NCBI RefSeq assembly: GCF_003703475.1
Contig: NZ_RDQM01000002.1
Coordinates: forward strand, 124,001-188,000
Direction of reading: 5' to 3'
Source of the DNA: Allofranklinella schreckenbergeri
Lineage (GTDB): Bacteria; Pseudomonadota; Gammaproteobacteria; Burkholderiales; Burkholderiaceae_C
DNA: 64,000 bases
Shown: positions 1-9,644 of the stretch, in pieces
Layout: each line of letters begins with the position of its first letter
Position numbering within the stretch: the first letter of the stretch is position 1
Made by a program: the position numbers and the translations under genes
Notes under the pieces: generated by a model
What the model saw: the letters and a program-made list of their open reading frames with translations, nothing else
Database searches by the model: none
What the model was told of the DNA's origin: nothing

Positions 1-718
1 TCTCCGCATCGCTGTAAACCGCCGGCCCGGTGTAGGTGCCCGCAAACATCACGCCGCCATCGACCAGGCCGCCATCGCGGGTGATCTGCTCGTAAAGCTG
101 GGTGGAGACGGGCGCTTGGCTATGGTTGATGACTTCATGGCGCACATGCGCGTCGTAATGGCCGCGCTTGAATGTCCAGATCTTCACGAGCTGGACGCCG
201 TTTTGCACGGGCGATTCAAAGCGCACTTGCAGCTCGTTTTGCCCGTCCGCCAGGCTCAAAGGGCCTTCAGCCAGCGTCATCAAAGTCTGATGGTTGGGCA
301 GGCTGCCGCCAGTCAAGCCGGTCTCGGCCACATAAGTGTGGTCGCCACGGCGGTCGAGCAACACGACATTGCCATCACGCGCATCGTTGTCGTATTGCAG
401 CAATTGCACGCGGTTGAGCGAGCCGCCTTGGGTGCTGAACGTCAAGCGCAGCACATCGGTGGTCACCACCACATCTTCCGCGCCCGCCACGGGCGCTTGG
501 GCGCTGGCAGGCGGGGCGCTTGTGGAAGTTGCGGCAGGCACGCCAGCGGGAACAGCGCCTTCAGAGGCGGCCGGAGTGGCTTCGGCGCTGGCGGAGACCG
601 GGGTTGGCTGCGGGAAAAACAGCGCCGGATTGCCGTTATGGATTTGCCAGCGATCCCACAGCATGATGAGGGAGAAGACAAAAACCACCCACAAAATGGA
701 GCGACGGATATCGTTCAT
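1..718 (-). CDS. yidC: Membrane protein insertase YidC (N-terminal part, runs off left edge)
   Basis: YidC inserts proteins into the inner membrane, alone or with SecYEG. Only the N-terminal 239 codons are in the window. The protein starts [12 protein letters not shown], followed by a hydrophobic first membrane segment (residues about 6-22). A Pro/Ala/Ser-rich periplasmic linker follows, then the start of the large periplasmic beta domain, with the family-typical stretch [13 protein letters not shown]. The start ATG overlaps the yidD stop by four bases (ATGA), so translation is probably coupled. The gene is last in the rpmH-rnpA-yidD-yidC cluster. The C-terminal Oxa1-like catalytic core lies outside the window. 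Confidence 0.95.
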   Translation of the reverse strand, partial: MNDIRRSILWVVFVFSLIMLWDRWQIHNGNPALFFPQPTPVSASAEATPAASEGAVPAGVPAATSTSAPPASAQAPVAGAEDVVVTTDVLRLTFSTQGGSLNRVQLLQYDNDARDGNVVLLDRRGDHTYVAETGLTGGSLPNHQTLMTLAEGPLSLADGQNELQVRFESPVQNGVQLVKIWTFKRGHYDAHVRHEVINHSQAPVSTQLYEQITRDGGLVDGGVMFAGTYTGPAVYSDAE

Positions 719-1050
719 GAAGACTTCTCGGACGAGGGGGAAGAAGGGGGGCAATCGTTGCTCTCGGAGGCGAGCAAGCGCGTAAACAAGCCTTGGCGCT
801 CTCCAGCAGGTGGCGTTGCGGGCGGAGGGACAGGATCGCAACCGCCTTCGCACCAAGGATGACAGCGCGCCAGACGGCACACGGTCAGCCAACTGCCACG
901 CGCTGCGCCGTGCTGTTGCAAAGCGTCAATGGCGTACAGCGAGCAAGTGGGCTCAAACCGGCAGCCACTACCCAGCCAAGGGCTGAGCAGCAGGCGATAG
1001 AGCTTGACCAAGCCGATCAGCCCATCGCGGAAGAAGGCGTTAAGCGTCAT
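715..1050 (-). CDS. yidD: Membrane protein insertion efficiency factor YidD
   Basis: YidD is a small inner-membrane-associated protein that helps YidC-dependent insertion. The 111-residue product carries the family signatures [14 protein letters not shown] (about residues 28-41) and [12 protein letters not shown] (about 64-75), the latter with two extra cysteines compared with the usual HPFHPGGVDPVP. It is longer than the usual 70-90 residues because of a Pro/Ser-rich tail of about 35 residues. It overlaps rnpA upstream and yidC downstream by four bases each, so the three genes form a translationally coupled unit. Confidence 0.93.
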   Translation of the reverse strand: MTLNAFFRDGLIGLVKLYRLLLSPWLGSGCRFEPTCSLYAIDALQQHGAARGSWLTVCRLARCHPWCEGGCDPVPPPATPPAGERQGLFTRLLASESNDCPPSSPSSEKSS

Positions 1051-1640
1051 GGCAGGGGAGGAGCGGTGTGCTGGCTAGGGTCTGCACCAGCTTGAGGCAC
1101 ATTTGGGAAAGCGGCAGGAGCCGCAGCTGCGAAAGCGCGCGCGAACAGCCGCTGCAATTGCCCCCGCACTTGCAAGCGCAGCGCATCAGAGGCGGCGCTG
1201 CGCAAAGGAGCGGGTGTTTGGCGGGCTGTGCCAGTTGCTGCTTGCAGGAGGACGGAGCTGGCTGCTGGTTGGCGGTGCCGCTGGCGCGGGGTATGCGCAG
1301 GCTTGCGCGGGGCATGAAACCCCCCGCGCAATCGCACCAAAATGGCTTGGGCCGGGATAGAGCCAGCGCCATCATTGCGGCAGTGCTCCAGCGCCACCGC
1401 ATAGACCTGCCGACGAATCAAGTTGCGAGTGACTGCGTGGCGCGCCCAGCGCTTGGGCAATAAAACCCCCACCCAAAGCGCATCGCGATGTGCCGGCGCA
1501 ACCCCTGCCAACTGTGCGGCGGGCAAGCTGTGCAGGCAGAAGTGAGAGGTCTTGGCCACAGGAAAAACAGCCAGCAGTTGTTGAAACTGCTGGCGTTTTT
1601 TCAAATGGCGCAGGGCCTTGGGCTGTGATGCCTGCGGCAT
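1047..1640 (-). CDS. rnpA: Ribonuclease P protein component
   Basis: RnpA is the protein subunit of RNase P, which matures tRNA 5' ends together with the rnpB RNA encoded at 21030-21353. The signature [16 protein letters not shown] (about residues 63-78) is the RNR helix that binds RNA. The start is supported by GGGAGAGG upstream of ATG. The product is 197 residues, against about 110-140 in most bacteria. The extra length is a low-complexity Arg/Gln/Ala/Pro insertion between the central strand (ILVRLRGGF) and the C-terminal helix ([12 protein letters not shown]), plus a Pro/Ala tail. Function is secure; the extension is of unknown role. Confidence 0.93.
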   Translation of the reverse strand: MPQASQPKALRHLKKRQQFQQLLAVFPVAKTSHFCLHSLPAAQLAGVAPAHRDALWVGVLLPKRWARHAVTRNLIRRQVYAVALEHCRNDGAGSIPAQAILVRLRGGFHAPRKPAHTPRQRHRQPAASSVLLQAATGTARQTPAPLRSAASDALRLQVRGQLQRLFARAFAAAAPAAFPNVPQAGADPSQHTAPPLP

Positions 1641-1724
1641 GCGGTAGCACCTCTCCCTGCGTCACCCTGTGGATGCGATGCGGAATGCGCGCGGCAGGGG
1701 CAACAAGGGCAACGGGGCGAAGGC

Positions 1725-1862
1725 TTATGCCAGGCCCAGACGCTTGCGGCCTTTGGCGCGGCGAGCGTTGATAACGGCGCGGCCGCCCCGTGTTTTCATG
1801 CGCACGAGAAAGCCATGGGTGCGGGCGCGGCGGATTTTGGAGGGCTGGTAGGTGCGTTTCAT
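1725..1862 (-). CDS. rpmH: 50S ribosomal protein L34
   Basis: L34 is a small basic protein of the large ribosomal subunit. The 45-residue product starts [20 protein letters not shown] and ends in the Arg/Lys-rich [11 protein letters not shown], essentially the family consensus at the usual length. An upstream in-frame extension is open but non-homologous, so the ATG at 1862, preceded by AGAGG, is chosen. The gene opens the rpmH-rnpA-yidD-yidC cluster that flanks the replication origin in most proteobacteria and is divergent from dnaA. Confidence 0.97.
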   Translation of the reverse strand: MKRTYQPSKIRRARTHGFLVRMKTRGGRAVINARRAKGRKRLGLA

Positions 1863-2129
1863 AGCAATGACCTCTGGGAAGGTTTGGATAAATCTGCGGA
1901 GTTTCGACGGGCTGTAAATAAGAGCCTTTGCACAGGCTTTAAGCCAGGCCGACGAGGCGAGAAGGCGAAAGTCCGCAAAACCGAGCATGGGGTTGTGCTT
2001 GCGCAAAAAACCAGCGCTCGATCCCTAACGGCTTAGGCCCCGTAAAGCAAACCGCGAATTATCGCACATGATGGCATTGTTGTTGCCAGTGGCAATTAAA
2101 GACTACCGCATGGGGGGCATGCGAGAAGT

Positions 2130-2138
2130 TGTGGATAA
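2130..2138 (-). promoter_or_regulatory. DnaA box
   Basis: TGTGGATAA is the exact complement of the consensus DnaA box TTATCCACA. It lies 27 bases upstream of a TATAAT hexamer that probably drives dnaA, so it could serve both initiation and autoregulation of dnaA. Confidence 0.7.
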
Positions 2139-2164
2139 CTCCTGGCTGCGGGAGGGGACAGACC

Positions 2165-2170
2165 TATAAT
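2165..2170 (+). promoter_or_regulatory. Putative -10 element of the dnaA promoter
   Basis: A perfect TATAAT hexamer lies 142 bases upstream of the dnaA start. No good -35 hexamer is seen at 16-18 bases, so the promoter may depend on an activator. The implied transcript has a leader of about 135 nucleotides. Confidence 0.4.
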
Positions 2171-2312
2171 CCGCGCCTCTTTTGTAACGGGGTGGGCGAT
2201 TGAGCGCCAGCCTCTGTCGATGCAAAGCCTGACAACTATTTGATTTAAAAAGGCTTTGTGTTTTTGGATTCAGGGCTGCAGGCCGTGTGGCTGGCCCTTT
2301 TCGATATACACC

Positions 2313-3905
2313 ATGAATGACGTCATCAAACCCGCTGCGGACGATGCGGGCTTGTGGCAGCGCTGTCTTGAACGCTTGGCGCTTGAGGTGCCTGGGCCAC
2401 AGTTTGCCGCCTGGATCAAGCCACTGCGCGTGGAGTCCACTGGCGCGAGCGTGCATATTTACGTGCCGAACCGCATTGCGCTGGACCATATCCGCAAGCG
2501 TTATCTCGAGCGCATGGCCGTTTTGCTGCAAGAGATAGGGGGGCAACATATCCAACTGGAGGTGAGCCTGGCCTCGCGCACGGCCAAGCCTGGACGTACA
2601 GTGGGAGCAAGGCCAGGCGCCGCCCCCCTGCGCGCGACGCAGACAAGGGGGGGCTCTCAGGTGGGCGCTGCACGGGCCTTGCCATTGGCCGATGGCGCGC
2701 CACAGCCTATGCAAGCGCTGGCCACTCAAATGCAGACGGATTTATTGGCCGCCTCCTATGCACAAGAGCATGAAGGGCAAGCATGGCCGCAGGCGCAGGA
2801 TGCCGCCCCTGCGCATGCTGCGCCCGTCGAGCAGGAAGAAATAGCAGCCGCGCCTGTTGTGGGGGCCACGGTGGGCGGGGTGGCGGGCGCGCGGTTGGAT
2901 CCGCAGTTGAATTTCGACAACTTGATCGAAGGCTCGGCCAACCGCATGGCGCGGGCGGCAGCCCTGCATGTGGCGCATGCGCCAGGCCAGCTCTACAACC
3001 CGCTGTTCATTTACGGCGGAGTGGGCCTGGGCAAAACCCACTTGATGCATGCAGTGGGCAACCAGATGCTGGCCGAGCGGCCGGATGCCAAAGTGCTGTA
3101 CATCCACGCCGAGCAGTTTGTGACCGATGTGGTGCGCTCCTACCAGCGCAAGACTTTTGATGCGCTCAAGCAGCGCTACCACTCGCTGGATTTGCTGCTG
3201 ATCGATGACGTTCAATTCATCGCAGGCAAAGAGCGCACGCAAGAGGAGTTTTTCAACGCCTTCGAGGCCTTGCTCTCGCGCCGCTCGCACATCGTGATGA
3301 CCAGCGACACCTACCCCAAGGGGCTGACCGATATCCACGAGCGCCTGGTGTCGCGTTTTGATGCTGGCCTGACCGTCGCGATCGAGCCGCCTGAGCTGGA
3401 AATGCGGGTGGCCATTTTGATCGACAAGGCCAAAAGCGAGGGCATCCAGTTGTCCAAGGAAGTGGCTTTTTACGTGGCCAAGAACGTGCGCTCTAACGTG
3501 CGCGAGCTGGAAGGCGCTTTGCGCAAGGTGTTGGCCTACGCTCGCTTCAACCACAAAGAAATCTCCATTCCCGTCGCGCGCGACGCCTTGCGCGATTTGC
3601 TCTCTATCCAGAACCGGCAAATTGGCGTGGAGAACATCCAAAAGACGGTGGCCGATTTTTACAAGATCAAAGTGGCCGACATGTACAGCAAAAAGCGCCC
3701 CGCCAGCATCGCGCGGCCGCGCCAGATTGCGATGTATCTGGCCAAGGAGTTGACACAGAAAAGCCTGCCCGAAATCGGCGAACTCTTTGGCGGGCGCGAC
3801 CACACTACGGTGTTGCACGCTGTGCGCAAGATCGCGCAGGAGCGCCAGCAGCAGCCCGAACTCAATCAGCAACTGCATGTACTGGAGCAGACGTTGAAGC
3901 GGTAA
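2313..3905 (+). CDS. dnaA: Chromosomal replication initiator DnaA
   Basis: DnaA binds oriC, melts it and loads the replicative helicase. The 530-residue product shows domain I (about 1-90), a long Ala/Gln-rich linker (about 95-195), the AAA+ domain with Walker [10 protein letters not shown] at 235-243 and Walker [10 protein letters not shown] near 294-302, and the C-terminal DNA-binding domain with [15 protein letters not shown] near 493. The ATG at 2313 gives the usual N-terminus ([14 protein letters not shown]); an open upstream extension has no homology, and the chosen ATG has no clear ribosome site. The gene is followed by a palindromic repeat and the liv operon, not by dnaN and gyrB. Confidence 0.97.
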   Translation: MNDVIKPAADDAGLWQRCLERLALEVPGPQFAAWIKPLRVESTGASVHIYVPNRIALDHIRKRYLERMAVLLQEIGGQHIQLEVSLASRTAKPGRTVGARPGAAPLRATQTRGGSQVGAARALPLADGAPQPMQALATQMQTDLLAASYAQEHEGQAWPQAQDAAPAHAAPVEQEEIAAAPVVGATVGGVAGARLDPQLNFDNLIEGSANRMARAAALHVAHAPGQLYNPLFIYGGVGLGKTHLMHAVGNQMLAERPDAKVLYIHAEQFVTDVVRSYQRKTFDALKQRYHSLDLLLIDDVQFIAGKERTQEEFFNAFEALLSRRSHIVMTSDTYPKGLTDIHERLVSRFDAGLTVAIEPPELEMRVAILIDKAKSEGIQLSKEVAFYVAKNVRSNVRELEGALRKVLAYARFNHKEISIPVARDALRDLLSIQNRQIGVENIQKTVADFYKIKVADMYSKKRPASIARPRQIAMYLAKELTQKSLPEIGELFGGRDHTTVLHAVRKIAQERQQQPELNQQLHVLEQTLKR

Positions 3906-3910
3906 TTTTT

Positions 3911-3985
3911 ATAATTCAAAAAGAAATAAAAATGCCTTGTTTCGGCATGGTGTTATTGAAATTGATTTCACTTTGATTTGATATT
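3911..3985 (+). repeat. Palindromic intergenic repeat copy R1
   Basis: The copy starts about five bases after the dnaA stop. The ends are ATTCAAAAAGAAAT and CACTTTGATTTGATA, which pair in part. The core is TGCCTTGTTTCGGCA. It is AT-rich in a GC-rich context, in forward orientation. It belongs to the family described in the findings. Confidence 0.8.
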
Positions 3986-4055
3986 GTAACCATTGGCCGA
4001 TTTGGACGGCACAAACTGTCTTAGGGTTAACCTGTCGATGACAAAGTGAAATGGA

Positions 4056-4100
4056 GTCCGCACAATACACCCCCTCTGCGCATGGGCGTCGAGTGCGGAC
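4056..4100 (+). promoter_or_regulatory. Stem-loop in the livJ leader
   Basis: GTCCGCAC at 4056-4063 pairs perfectly with GTGCGGAC at 4093-4100 across a 29-base loop. It lies about 50 bases upstream of the livJ start and has no U-tract. A regulatory or mRNA-stabilising role is inference. Confidence 0.3.
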
Positions 4101-4151
4101 GAAGTGCCGCGCTGAGCCTGAGCTTTTTCCAATTAAGAAAGAGGAGTCACC

Positions 4152-5264
4152 ATGAAATTGAACCGGATTATTCCCGTTGTGGCCGCGGCAGCCGCGCTGT
4201 GCCTGAGCGGGGCCGCCCATTCTGCCGAGACGATCAAAATCGGTATCCCCATGCCCATGACGGGGCCGGTCAAGCAGTATGGTGACCAGATCCAGGCCGG
4301 TGCGCTCACCGCCATTGAAACCATCAATGCCGCAGGCGGCGTCAACGGTCGCAAGCTTGAGCCGGTGTTGATTGACGATGCCTGCGAGCCTAAGCAAGCC
4401 GTGCCAGCGGCCAACCAGGTGGTGCATTCGGGTGCCAAGTTTGCCGTGGCCCATGCCTGCTCGGGCGTGGCCACAGCGGCCGCGCCGGTGTATGACGAGG
4501 AGCAAATCGTTGCCATCACCCCCGGTGCCACCAGCCCCACGGTGACGGACACCACCAAGCCGCATTACTTCTTCCGCACCATCGGCCGCGATGATTTGCA
4601 AGGCCCTTACGCTGCAGAGTACATCGCCAAAACACTCAAGCCCAAGAGCGTAGCCATCTTGCACGACAAGCAGACGTACGGCGCCGGCATCGCCGCGCAA
4701 GTGCGCGATGCGCTCAAAGAGCGCAAGGTCAATATCACCATGTTCGAGAGCGTAAACGTGGGCGATAGCGATTACTCAGCCATCATCACCAAGCTCAAGA
4801 CGATGGGGCCGGACTTGATTTACTTTGGTGGCTACCACCCTGAGCTGGGCCTGCTGCTGCGCCAGGCGCGCGAACAGGGTTTGAAAGTGCAATTCATGGC
4901 GCCCGAAGGCACGGCTAACCAGGATCTGGTAGCCATTGCCGGCCCCGCGCTGGAAGGTTTGCTGGTGACTTTGCCCGCCGATTTCACCAAGCGCCCCGAA
5001 AATGCCAAGATCGTCAAAGCCTTCCACGACGCCAAGCGCGACCCTGACGGGGCATTCCAGATGCCAGCGTATGCCGCAGTGGAAATCATGGCCGCCACCA
5101 TCAAGGCCGTGGGCGAAGACCCTGAGAAAGCGGCCGACTACATGCACAAAAACAGCTTTGAAACTTCCATTGGCAAGGTGGAGTTCGATGCCAAAGGCGA
5201 TTTGAAGAATTTCGAATTCGCGGTGTACCAATGGGACAAGGACGGTAACAAGAAACAGTTGTAA
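4152..5264 (+). CDS. livJ: Branched-chain amino acid ABC transporter, periplasmic binding protein
   Basis: This is the periplasmic Leu/Ile/Val-type binding protein of the downstream LivHMGF permease. The 370-residue protein has a cleavable signal peptide (MKLNRIIPVVAAAAALCLSG, cleavage near AHSA) followed by ETIKIGIPMPMTGPVKQYGD, typical of the peripla_BP_6 family. Conserved stretches include IDDACEPKQAVPAANQ and YFGGYHPELGLLLRQA. An AAAGAGGAG ribosome site precedes the ATG. It is first in livJHMGF, separated from livH by a gap with two hairpins. A paralogue of equal length is encoded at 60976-62088. The exact ligand is not determinable here. Confidence 0.93.
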   Translation: MKLNRIIPVVAAAAALCLSGAAHSAETIKIGIPMPMTGPVKQYGDQIQAGALTAIETINAAGGVNGRKLEPVLIDDACEPKQAVPAANQVVHSGAKFAVAHACSGVATAAAPVYDEEQIVAITPGATSPTVTDTTKPHYFFRTIGRDDLQGPYAAEYIAKTLKPKSVAILHDKQTYGAGIAAQVRDALKERKVNITMFESVNVGDSDYSAIITKLKTMGPDLIYFGGYHPELGLLLRQAREQGLKVQFMAPEGTANQDLVAIAGPALEGLLVTLPADFTKRPENAKIVKAFHDAKRDPDGAFQMPAYAAVEIMAATIKAVGEDPEKAADYMHKNSFETSIGKVEFDAKGDLKNFEFAVYQWDKDGNKKQL

Positions 5265-5301
5265 TCCACCCATCCGTTGGATCATCAGTTGGATCGATAG
5301 C

Positions 5302-5382
5302 GCGCCACTGGCACACCCTTACACCACACTAGTGGCGCACAGAGCCTGTTCGCATCGAGATCCGAGATCGTGCGCAGGCTCT
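5302..5382 (+). promoter_or_regulatory. Two consecutive stem-loops between livJ and livH
   Basis: GCGCCACT (5302-5309) pairs with AGTGGCGC (5331-5338), and AGAGCCTG (5341-5348) pairs with CAGGCTCT (5375-5382). Neither is followed by a U-tract. Such structures after binding-protein genes often protect the upstream mRNA and lower downstream expression, which would give binding protein in excess over permease. That role is inference. Confidence 0.5.
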
Positions 5383-5437
5383 CAGGGGCGGCAGCGGGCC
5401 ACACGCCTGCTGCCGCTTTTCCAAGGAGCTTTGTTTC

Positions 5438-6367
5438 ATGTTCGCAATACCCAGTTTTCCTGAAATCCTCCAGCAGACCTTTAACGGGCTGTCTCTGGGG
5501 GCCATTTATGCGTTGATCGCCATCGGCTACACAATGGTCTACGGCATCATCGGCATGATCAATTTTGCCCACGGCGAGATCTACATGATTGGCGCCTATG
5601 TGGGCTTGGTGACTTTGACGGCCATCGGCGGGCAAAGCGGTTTGCCCGTAGCGTTGATCGTGGCCATCATGTTGATTGCGGCCATGGCCGTAACTGCGAC
5701 ATACGGCTTTGCCGTCGAGCGCATTGCTTATCGACCTGTGCGTGGCGGGCCGCGTTTGGTGGCGCTGATTTCGGCCATCGGGATGTCGATCTTTTTGCAG
5801 AACTGGGTCGCACTAGGGCAGGGCGCGCGCGACCAGGCCGTGCCCTCGCTGATTTCCGGCGCGGTTGTGTTCAATTTCGAAGGCTTTGACGTCATGCTGC
5901 CGTACTCGCGCATGCTGGTGATTGGCGTGACGGTAGTGCTGATGGTGGCCTTGACGCTTTTCATCAAAAACTCCCGCATGGGCCGCGCTTCGCGCGCCTG
6001 CTCGCAAGACATGAAGATGGCCAGTTTGCTGGGCATCGACACGAATAAAGTGATTTCTTTTACCTTCGTTTTGGGCGCCGTGCTGGCGGCCGTGGGCGGG
6101 GTGCTGATTGCGGTCACCATTGGCAAGCTCAACCCTTTTATCGGCTTTATCGCTGGCCTCAAAGCTTTTACGGCCGCTGTGTTGGGCGGTATCGGCTCGA
6201 TCCCCGGCGCCATGCTCGGTGGCGTGATTCTGGGTGTGGTCGAAACCTACGCGGCCGCGTTCATTTCCTCACAGTACAAAGACATCGTGGCTTTTGGTTT
6301 GCTGGTATTCATTTTGCTGTTCCGCCCCACAGGGATTTTGGGCAAGCCTGAAGTGGAGAAGGTGTAA
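5438..6367 (+). CDS. livH: Branched-chain amino acid ABC transporter permease LivH
   Basis: LivH is one of two inner-membrane permease subunits for high-affinity branched-chain amino acid uptake. The 309-residue protein has about eight hydrophobic segments. It carries the family hallmarks [20 protein letters not shown] near the N-terminus, then [16 protein letters not shown] and [19 protein letters not shown] in the later cytoplasmic loop that contacts the ATPases. AAGGAG precedes the ATG. Its stop codon overlaps the livM start (TAATG). Confidence 0.95.
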   Translation: MFAIPSFPEILQQTFNGLSLGAIYALIAIGYTMVYGIIGMINFAHGEIYMIGAYVGLVTLTAIGGQSGLPVALIVAIMLIAAMAVTATYGFAVERIAYRPVRGGPRLVALISAIGMSIFLQNWVALGQGARDQAVPSLISGAVVFNFEGFDVMLPYSRMLVIGVTVVLMVALTLFIKNSRMGRASRACSQDMKMASLLGIDTNKVISFTFVLGAVLAAVGGVLIAVTIGKLNPFIGFIAGLKAFTAAVLGGIGSIPGAMLGGVILGVVETYAAAFISSQYKDIVAFGLLVFILLFRPTGILGKPEVEKV

Positions 6368-7623
6368 TGCAAGAAAACACAATCAAAAATGCCTTCATTG
6401 CAGCGGCGATGACCGCTGTCATCATTACCCCCGTTTTTGGCTTGCAACTGGTACGCCAAGGCGCGCAAACTCACCTGGAGCCGCAATGGGGCTTGGTGGC
6501 GCTGGGTTGCGCCATCGTGTTCGTGCTGCAATTGATTAAGCCTTTTCTGGCCAAGGCTTTTAGTGGTGTGAAGCTGCCTTCGGCGCCTTCGGTTTCTTCG
6601 TCCAAGCAAAAAATCTTCGGTTGGTTGCTGATTGCCATGGCGATTTTTTGGCCTTTTCTAGGCCAAATCTTCCCCGGCCTGGGCATTGGCAACCGCAGCC
6701 AGGTGGACATCGCCACCCTGGTGCTGATTTACATCATGCTGGGCTTGGGGCTGAACATCGTGGTGGGCTTTGCAGGTCTGCTGGATTTGGGCTTTGTGGG
6801 CTTTTATGCCGTTGGGGCCTATACCTATGCACTGCTGTACCACTGGGCCGATTGGTCGTTCTGGATGGCGCTGCCGCTCTCTGGCGCCATGGCGGCTTTG
6901 TTTGGCTATTTGCTGGGCTTTCCCGTTTTGCGCCTGCGGGGCGATTACCTGGCGATTGTGACGCTGGGTTTTGGCGAAATCATCCGCCTGCTGCTGATTA
7001 ACCTGACGGAGTACACCGGCGGGCCTGATGGCATATCCGGCATTCCCAAACCCACTGTGCTGGGTTACGAAATGGCCCGCCGCGCCAGCGAGGAGGGGGC
7101 GCAAACTTTCCACCAAATGATGGGCTGGAAATTCAGCAACCTGCACATGCCGATTTATCTGTATTTGATGGCTTTGGCGCTGGCGCTGGTAACGCTGTAT
7201 ATCTCCAACCGCTTGCTGCGCATGCCCATCGGCCGCGCTTGGGAGGCGCTGCGAGAAGACGAAATCGCTTGCCGTTCGCTGGGCCTGAACCCTACCAACA
7301 TCAAGCTCTCGGCCTTTACCTTGGGGGCGATGTGCGCGGGTTTTGGCGGCGCTTTCTTTGCCGCGCGTCAAGGTTTGGTGAACCCCGAATCCTTTACCTT
7401 TATCGAGTCGGCCCTGATCCTCGCAGTCGTGGTGCTGGGCGGCATGGGTTCGCAGATTGGCGTCATTTTGGCGGCCATTGTGTTGACGGTATTGCCGGAG
7501 CTGGCGCGCCAGTTTGCCGAGTACCGCATGCTGCTGTTCGGTTTGGTCATGGTGTTGATGATGATGTGGCGCCCGCAAGGCTTGCTGCCCACTAAACGCC
7601 CGCACGTGGAGATCCCCCAATGA
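6367..7623 (+). CDS. livM: Branched-chain amino acid ABC transporter permease LivM
   Basis: LivM is the second permease subunit of the system. The 418-residue product is a long LivM. The first about 110 residues hold extra hydrophobic segments before the conserved core, which begins at the [20 protein letters not shown] motif. Later motifs include [20 protein letters not shown] and a [16 protein letters not shown] stretch. The gene starts one base into the livH stop and ends overlapping livG by four bases (ATGA), so the whole operon is translationally coupled. Confidence 0.95.
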   Translation: MQENTIKNAFIAAAMTAVIITPVFGLQLVRQGAQTHLEPQWGLVALGCAIVFVLQLIKPFLAKAFSGVKLPSAPSVSSSKQKIFGWLLIAMAIFWPFLGQIFPGLGIGNRSQVDIATLVLIYIMLGLGLNIVVGFAGLLDLGFVGFYAVGAYTYALLYHWADWSFWMALPLSGAMAALFGYLLGFPVLRLRGDYLAIVTLGFGEIIRLLLINLTEYTGGPDGISGIPKPTVLGYEMARRASEEGAQTFHQMMGWKFSNLHMPIYLYLMALALALVTLYISNRLLRMPIGRAWEALREDEIACRSLGLNPTNIKLSAFTLGAMCAGFGGAFFAARQGLVNPESFTFIESALILAVVVLGGMGSQIGVILAAIVLTVLPELARQFAEYRMLLFGLVMVLMMMWRPQGLLPTKRPHVEIPQ

Positions 7624-8444
7624 GCGCACAGACACCAACCATGCAAACCATGCCTGAGCACCTTCCTCCCCAAACCCCGCGTTCGCCCCTGTTGCAGGTG
7701 CGCGATTTGGTCATGCGTTTCGGCGGCCTGCTGGCGGTGGACAATGTTTCGTTCGATGTGGGCGAAAAGGAGATTTTCGCCATCATCGGCCCCAACGGCG
7801 CGGGCAAAACCACGGTCTTCAATTGCGTGGGCGGGTTTTATCGCCCCACTTCTGGGCATGTGCAAATGGGTGGGGAAAATATCGCCGGTCTGCCAAGCCA
7901 TAAAGTGGCGCGCCACGGTTTGGTGCGCACTTTCCAGAACGTGCGTTTGTTCAAAGAGCTAACGGCTGTTGAAAACCTGCTGGTAGCCCAGCACACGCAG
8001 GTGGAAAGCGGTCTGCTCAAAGGCTTGCTGCGCCTGCCTTCCTATCGCAAAGCGGAGCGTGATGCGCTTGATCGCGCCGTGTGGTGGCTGGATTTCATGG
8101 GCATTCGCCCCTTTGCCAACCGCGAGGCAGGCAATTTGGCTTATGGCCACCAACGCCGCCTGGAAATTGCCCGTTGCATGATCACGCAGCCGCGCCTGCT
8201 GATGCTCGATGAGCCAGCGGCTGGCCTGAACCCTCAGGAAAAGGTCGAGCTGCAAATGCTGATCCGCAAATTGCGGGACGATTTTGGCGTAGCCGTCTTG
8301 CTGATTGAGCACGACATGGGCTTGGTGATGAACGTCTCCGAGCGGATCATGGTCATGGAGCATGGCAAGCCGGTCGTGACAGGCACGCCCGAAGTGGTGC
8401 GCAACGACCCGCGTGTCATCAAAGCCTACCTGGGAGAAGAATAA
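7620..8444 (+). CDS. livG: Branched-chain amino acid ABC transporter ATP-binding protein LivG
   Basis: LivG is one of two cytoplasmic ATPases energising the LivHM permease. The 274-residue protein has Walker [10 protein letters not shown] (about residues 59-67), the Q-loop region, a signature-like [14 protein letters not shown] and Walker [15 protein letters not shown]. The C-terminus ([15 protein letters not shown]) is typical of LivG. A roughly 25-residue N-terminal extension rich in Pro/Gln/Thr precedes the domain. GGAG lies upstream of the overlapping start. Confidence 0.95.
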   Translation: MSAQTPTMQTMPEHLPPQTPRSPLLQVRDLVMRFGGLLAVDNVSFDVGEKEIFAIIGPNGAGKTTVFNCVGGFYRPTSGHVQMGGENIAGLPSHKVARHGLVRTFQNVRLFKELTAVENLLVAQHTQVESGLLKGLLRLPSYRKAERDALDRAVWWLDFMGIRPFANREAGNLAYGHQRRLEIARCMITQPRLLMLDEPAAGLNPQEKVELQMLIRKLRDDFGVAVLLIEHDMGLVMNVSERIMVMEHGKPVVTGTPEVVRNDPRVIKAYLGEE

Positions 8445-9226
8445 TGAGCCAGGTTGCCACCGAAACCATTACTGTGCAGGAGCCGATCGTGACACAACCA
8501 ACCGGGCAGGGCGCGAGCGCGCCCATGTTGCAGCTTGAGGACATTCACACCTATTACGGCGCCATTCAGGCGCTCGACGGCGTCAGTATCCACGTCAATC
8601 AAGGGGAAATCGTCACGCTGATTGGAAGCAACGGGGCGGGTAAAACCACCATGCTCATGACGATTTGCGGCACACCGCGCGCCAGCAGCGGTCGGGTGCT
8701 GTTCGAAGGCAAGGACATTACCCGCATGCAAACCCACCAGATCATGCAGGGCGGGATTGCCATTTCGCCCGAAGGGCGGCGCGTTTTCCCTGATTTGACG
8801 GTGGTGGAAAACCTCAAGATGGGGGGGTTTTTCCAGGACGCGCAGGCCATTGAAGAGGGCATGGAGCACGTTTTTGCGCTCTTTCCCCGTTTGAAAGAGC
8901 GCGCCCATCAGCGCGCGGGAACCATGTCCGGTGGCGAGCAGCAAATGCTCGCCATTGGCCGCGCCCTGATGAGCAAGCCGCGCTTGTTGCTGCTGGATGA
9001 GCCGACATTGGGCCTGGCGCCGCTCATCATCGCGCAAATCTTTGAAATCATCCAAACCATCCGCGCCGAAGGCGTGACGGTTTTCCTGGTTGAGCAAAAT
9101 GCCAACAAGGCCCTGCAAATTGCCGATCGTGGCTATGTGCTCGAAACTGGCCGCGTGGTCTTGGAAGACACAGGCGCCAATTTGCTGGGCAATCCGGAAA
9201 TTCGCAAAGCCTACCTTGGCGCGTAA
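8444..9226 (+). CDS. livF: Branched-chain amino acid ABC transporter ATP-binding protein LivF
   Basis: LivF is the second ATPase of the LIV system. The 260-residue protein shows Walker A GSNGAGKTT, the ABC signature MSGGEQQMLAIGRALM, Walker B LLLLDEPTLGLAP and the LivF-specific EGRRVFPDLTVVENL. About 25 N-terminal residues precede the first strand (MLQLEDIHTYYG). Its start overlaps the livG stop (TAATG). It is the last gene of livJHMGF; palindromic repeat R2 follows 30 bases later and an intrinsic terminator lies further downstream. Confidence 0.95.
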   Translation: MSQVATETITVQEPIVTQPTGQGASAPMLQLEDIHTYYGAIQALDGVSIHVNQGEIVTLIGSNGAGKTTMLMTICGTPRASSGRVLFEGKDITRMQTHQIMQGGIAISPEGRRVFPDLTVVENLKMGGFFQDAQAIEEGMEHVFALFPRLKERAHQRAGTMSGGEQQMLAIGRALMSKPRLLLLDEPTLGLAPLIIAQIFEIIQTIRAEGVTVFLVEQNANKALQIADRGYVLETGRVVLEDTGANLLGNPEIRKAYLGA

Positions 9227-9256
9227 CTGGCAATCTGGTTGCTGGGGATGAGGCTA

Positions 9257-9336
9257 AAATTACATTTCAAAGGAAATAATATATCGATATTTTGGCATTT
9301 TTATAAAGGATGCTGTTTTCTTATGAAATGTAATTT
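9257..9336 (+). repeat. Palindromic intergenic repeat copy R2
   Basis: AAATTACATTTCA (9257-9269) and TGAAATGTAATTT (9324-9336) form a perfect 13-base inverted repeat. Compared with copy R5, the ends differ by matching changes on both arms (CAAATCA to CATTTCA, and TGATTTG to TGAAATG). The core keeps ATTTTGGCAT. Confidence 0.75.
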
Positions 9337-9372
9337 GCGTTTTATCTGTGTGGGCAGGCAACCGACATTCTG

Positions 9373-9398
9373 AAGCGGCGAAAACTCGCCGCTTTTTT
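9373..9398 (+). terminator. Intrinsic terminator
   Basis: AAGCGGCG pairs with CGCCGCTT around a six-base loop and is followed by a run of T. It lies downstream of livF and of repeat R2, so it would end the livJHMGF transcript. Confidence 0.85.
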
Positions 9399-9644
9399 CA
9401 TGCTGCCGGGCGATAGGGCCATCGGCAGCGAAGTGCGGGCCTCAGTTGAATTTTGCTCACGTCTATACCGCATCGCCAGTTGGGGAAGGGGGTGTAATCT
9501 GAAATGGAAATGCGATGAATTCTTGCTGGCTTTTTGAAGCTGGGATAATGCGCAGCCAACTGCAACGGAGCGAGCCTTGGTGCGCTCTGAGAGCCTGTTC
9601 GAGGTCTTGGCAGTTTTATCCATGTCACAACCAATGGAGCATCC

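Larger units (their letters stand above)
1863..2312. other. Probable oriC / dnaA upstream region
   Basis: This 450-base divergent gap lies between rpmH and dnaA, the usual place for the chromosomal origin. It holds one perfect DnaA box (TGTGGATAA at 2130-2138), a weaker TTTGGATAA-like site near 1876, and an AT-rich stretch at about 2231-2265. No dense DnaA box cluster is visible, so the origin assignment rests mainly on gene context. No protein gene is supported here. Confidence 0.55.
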
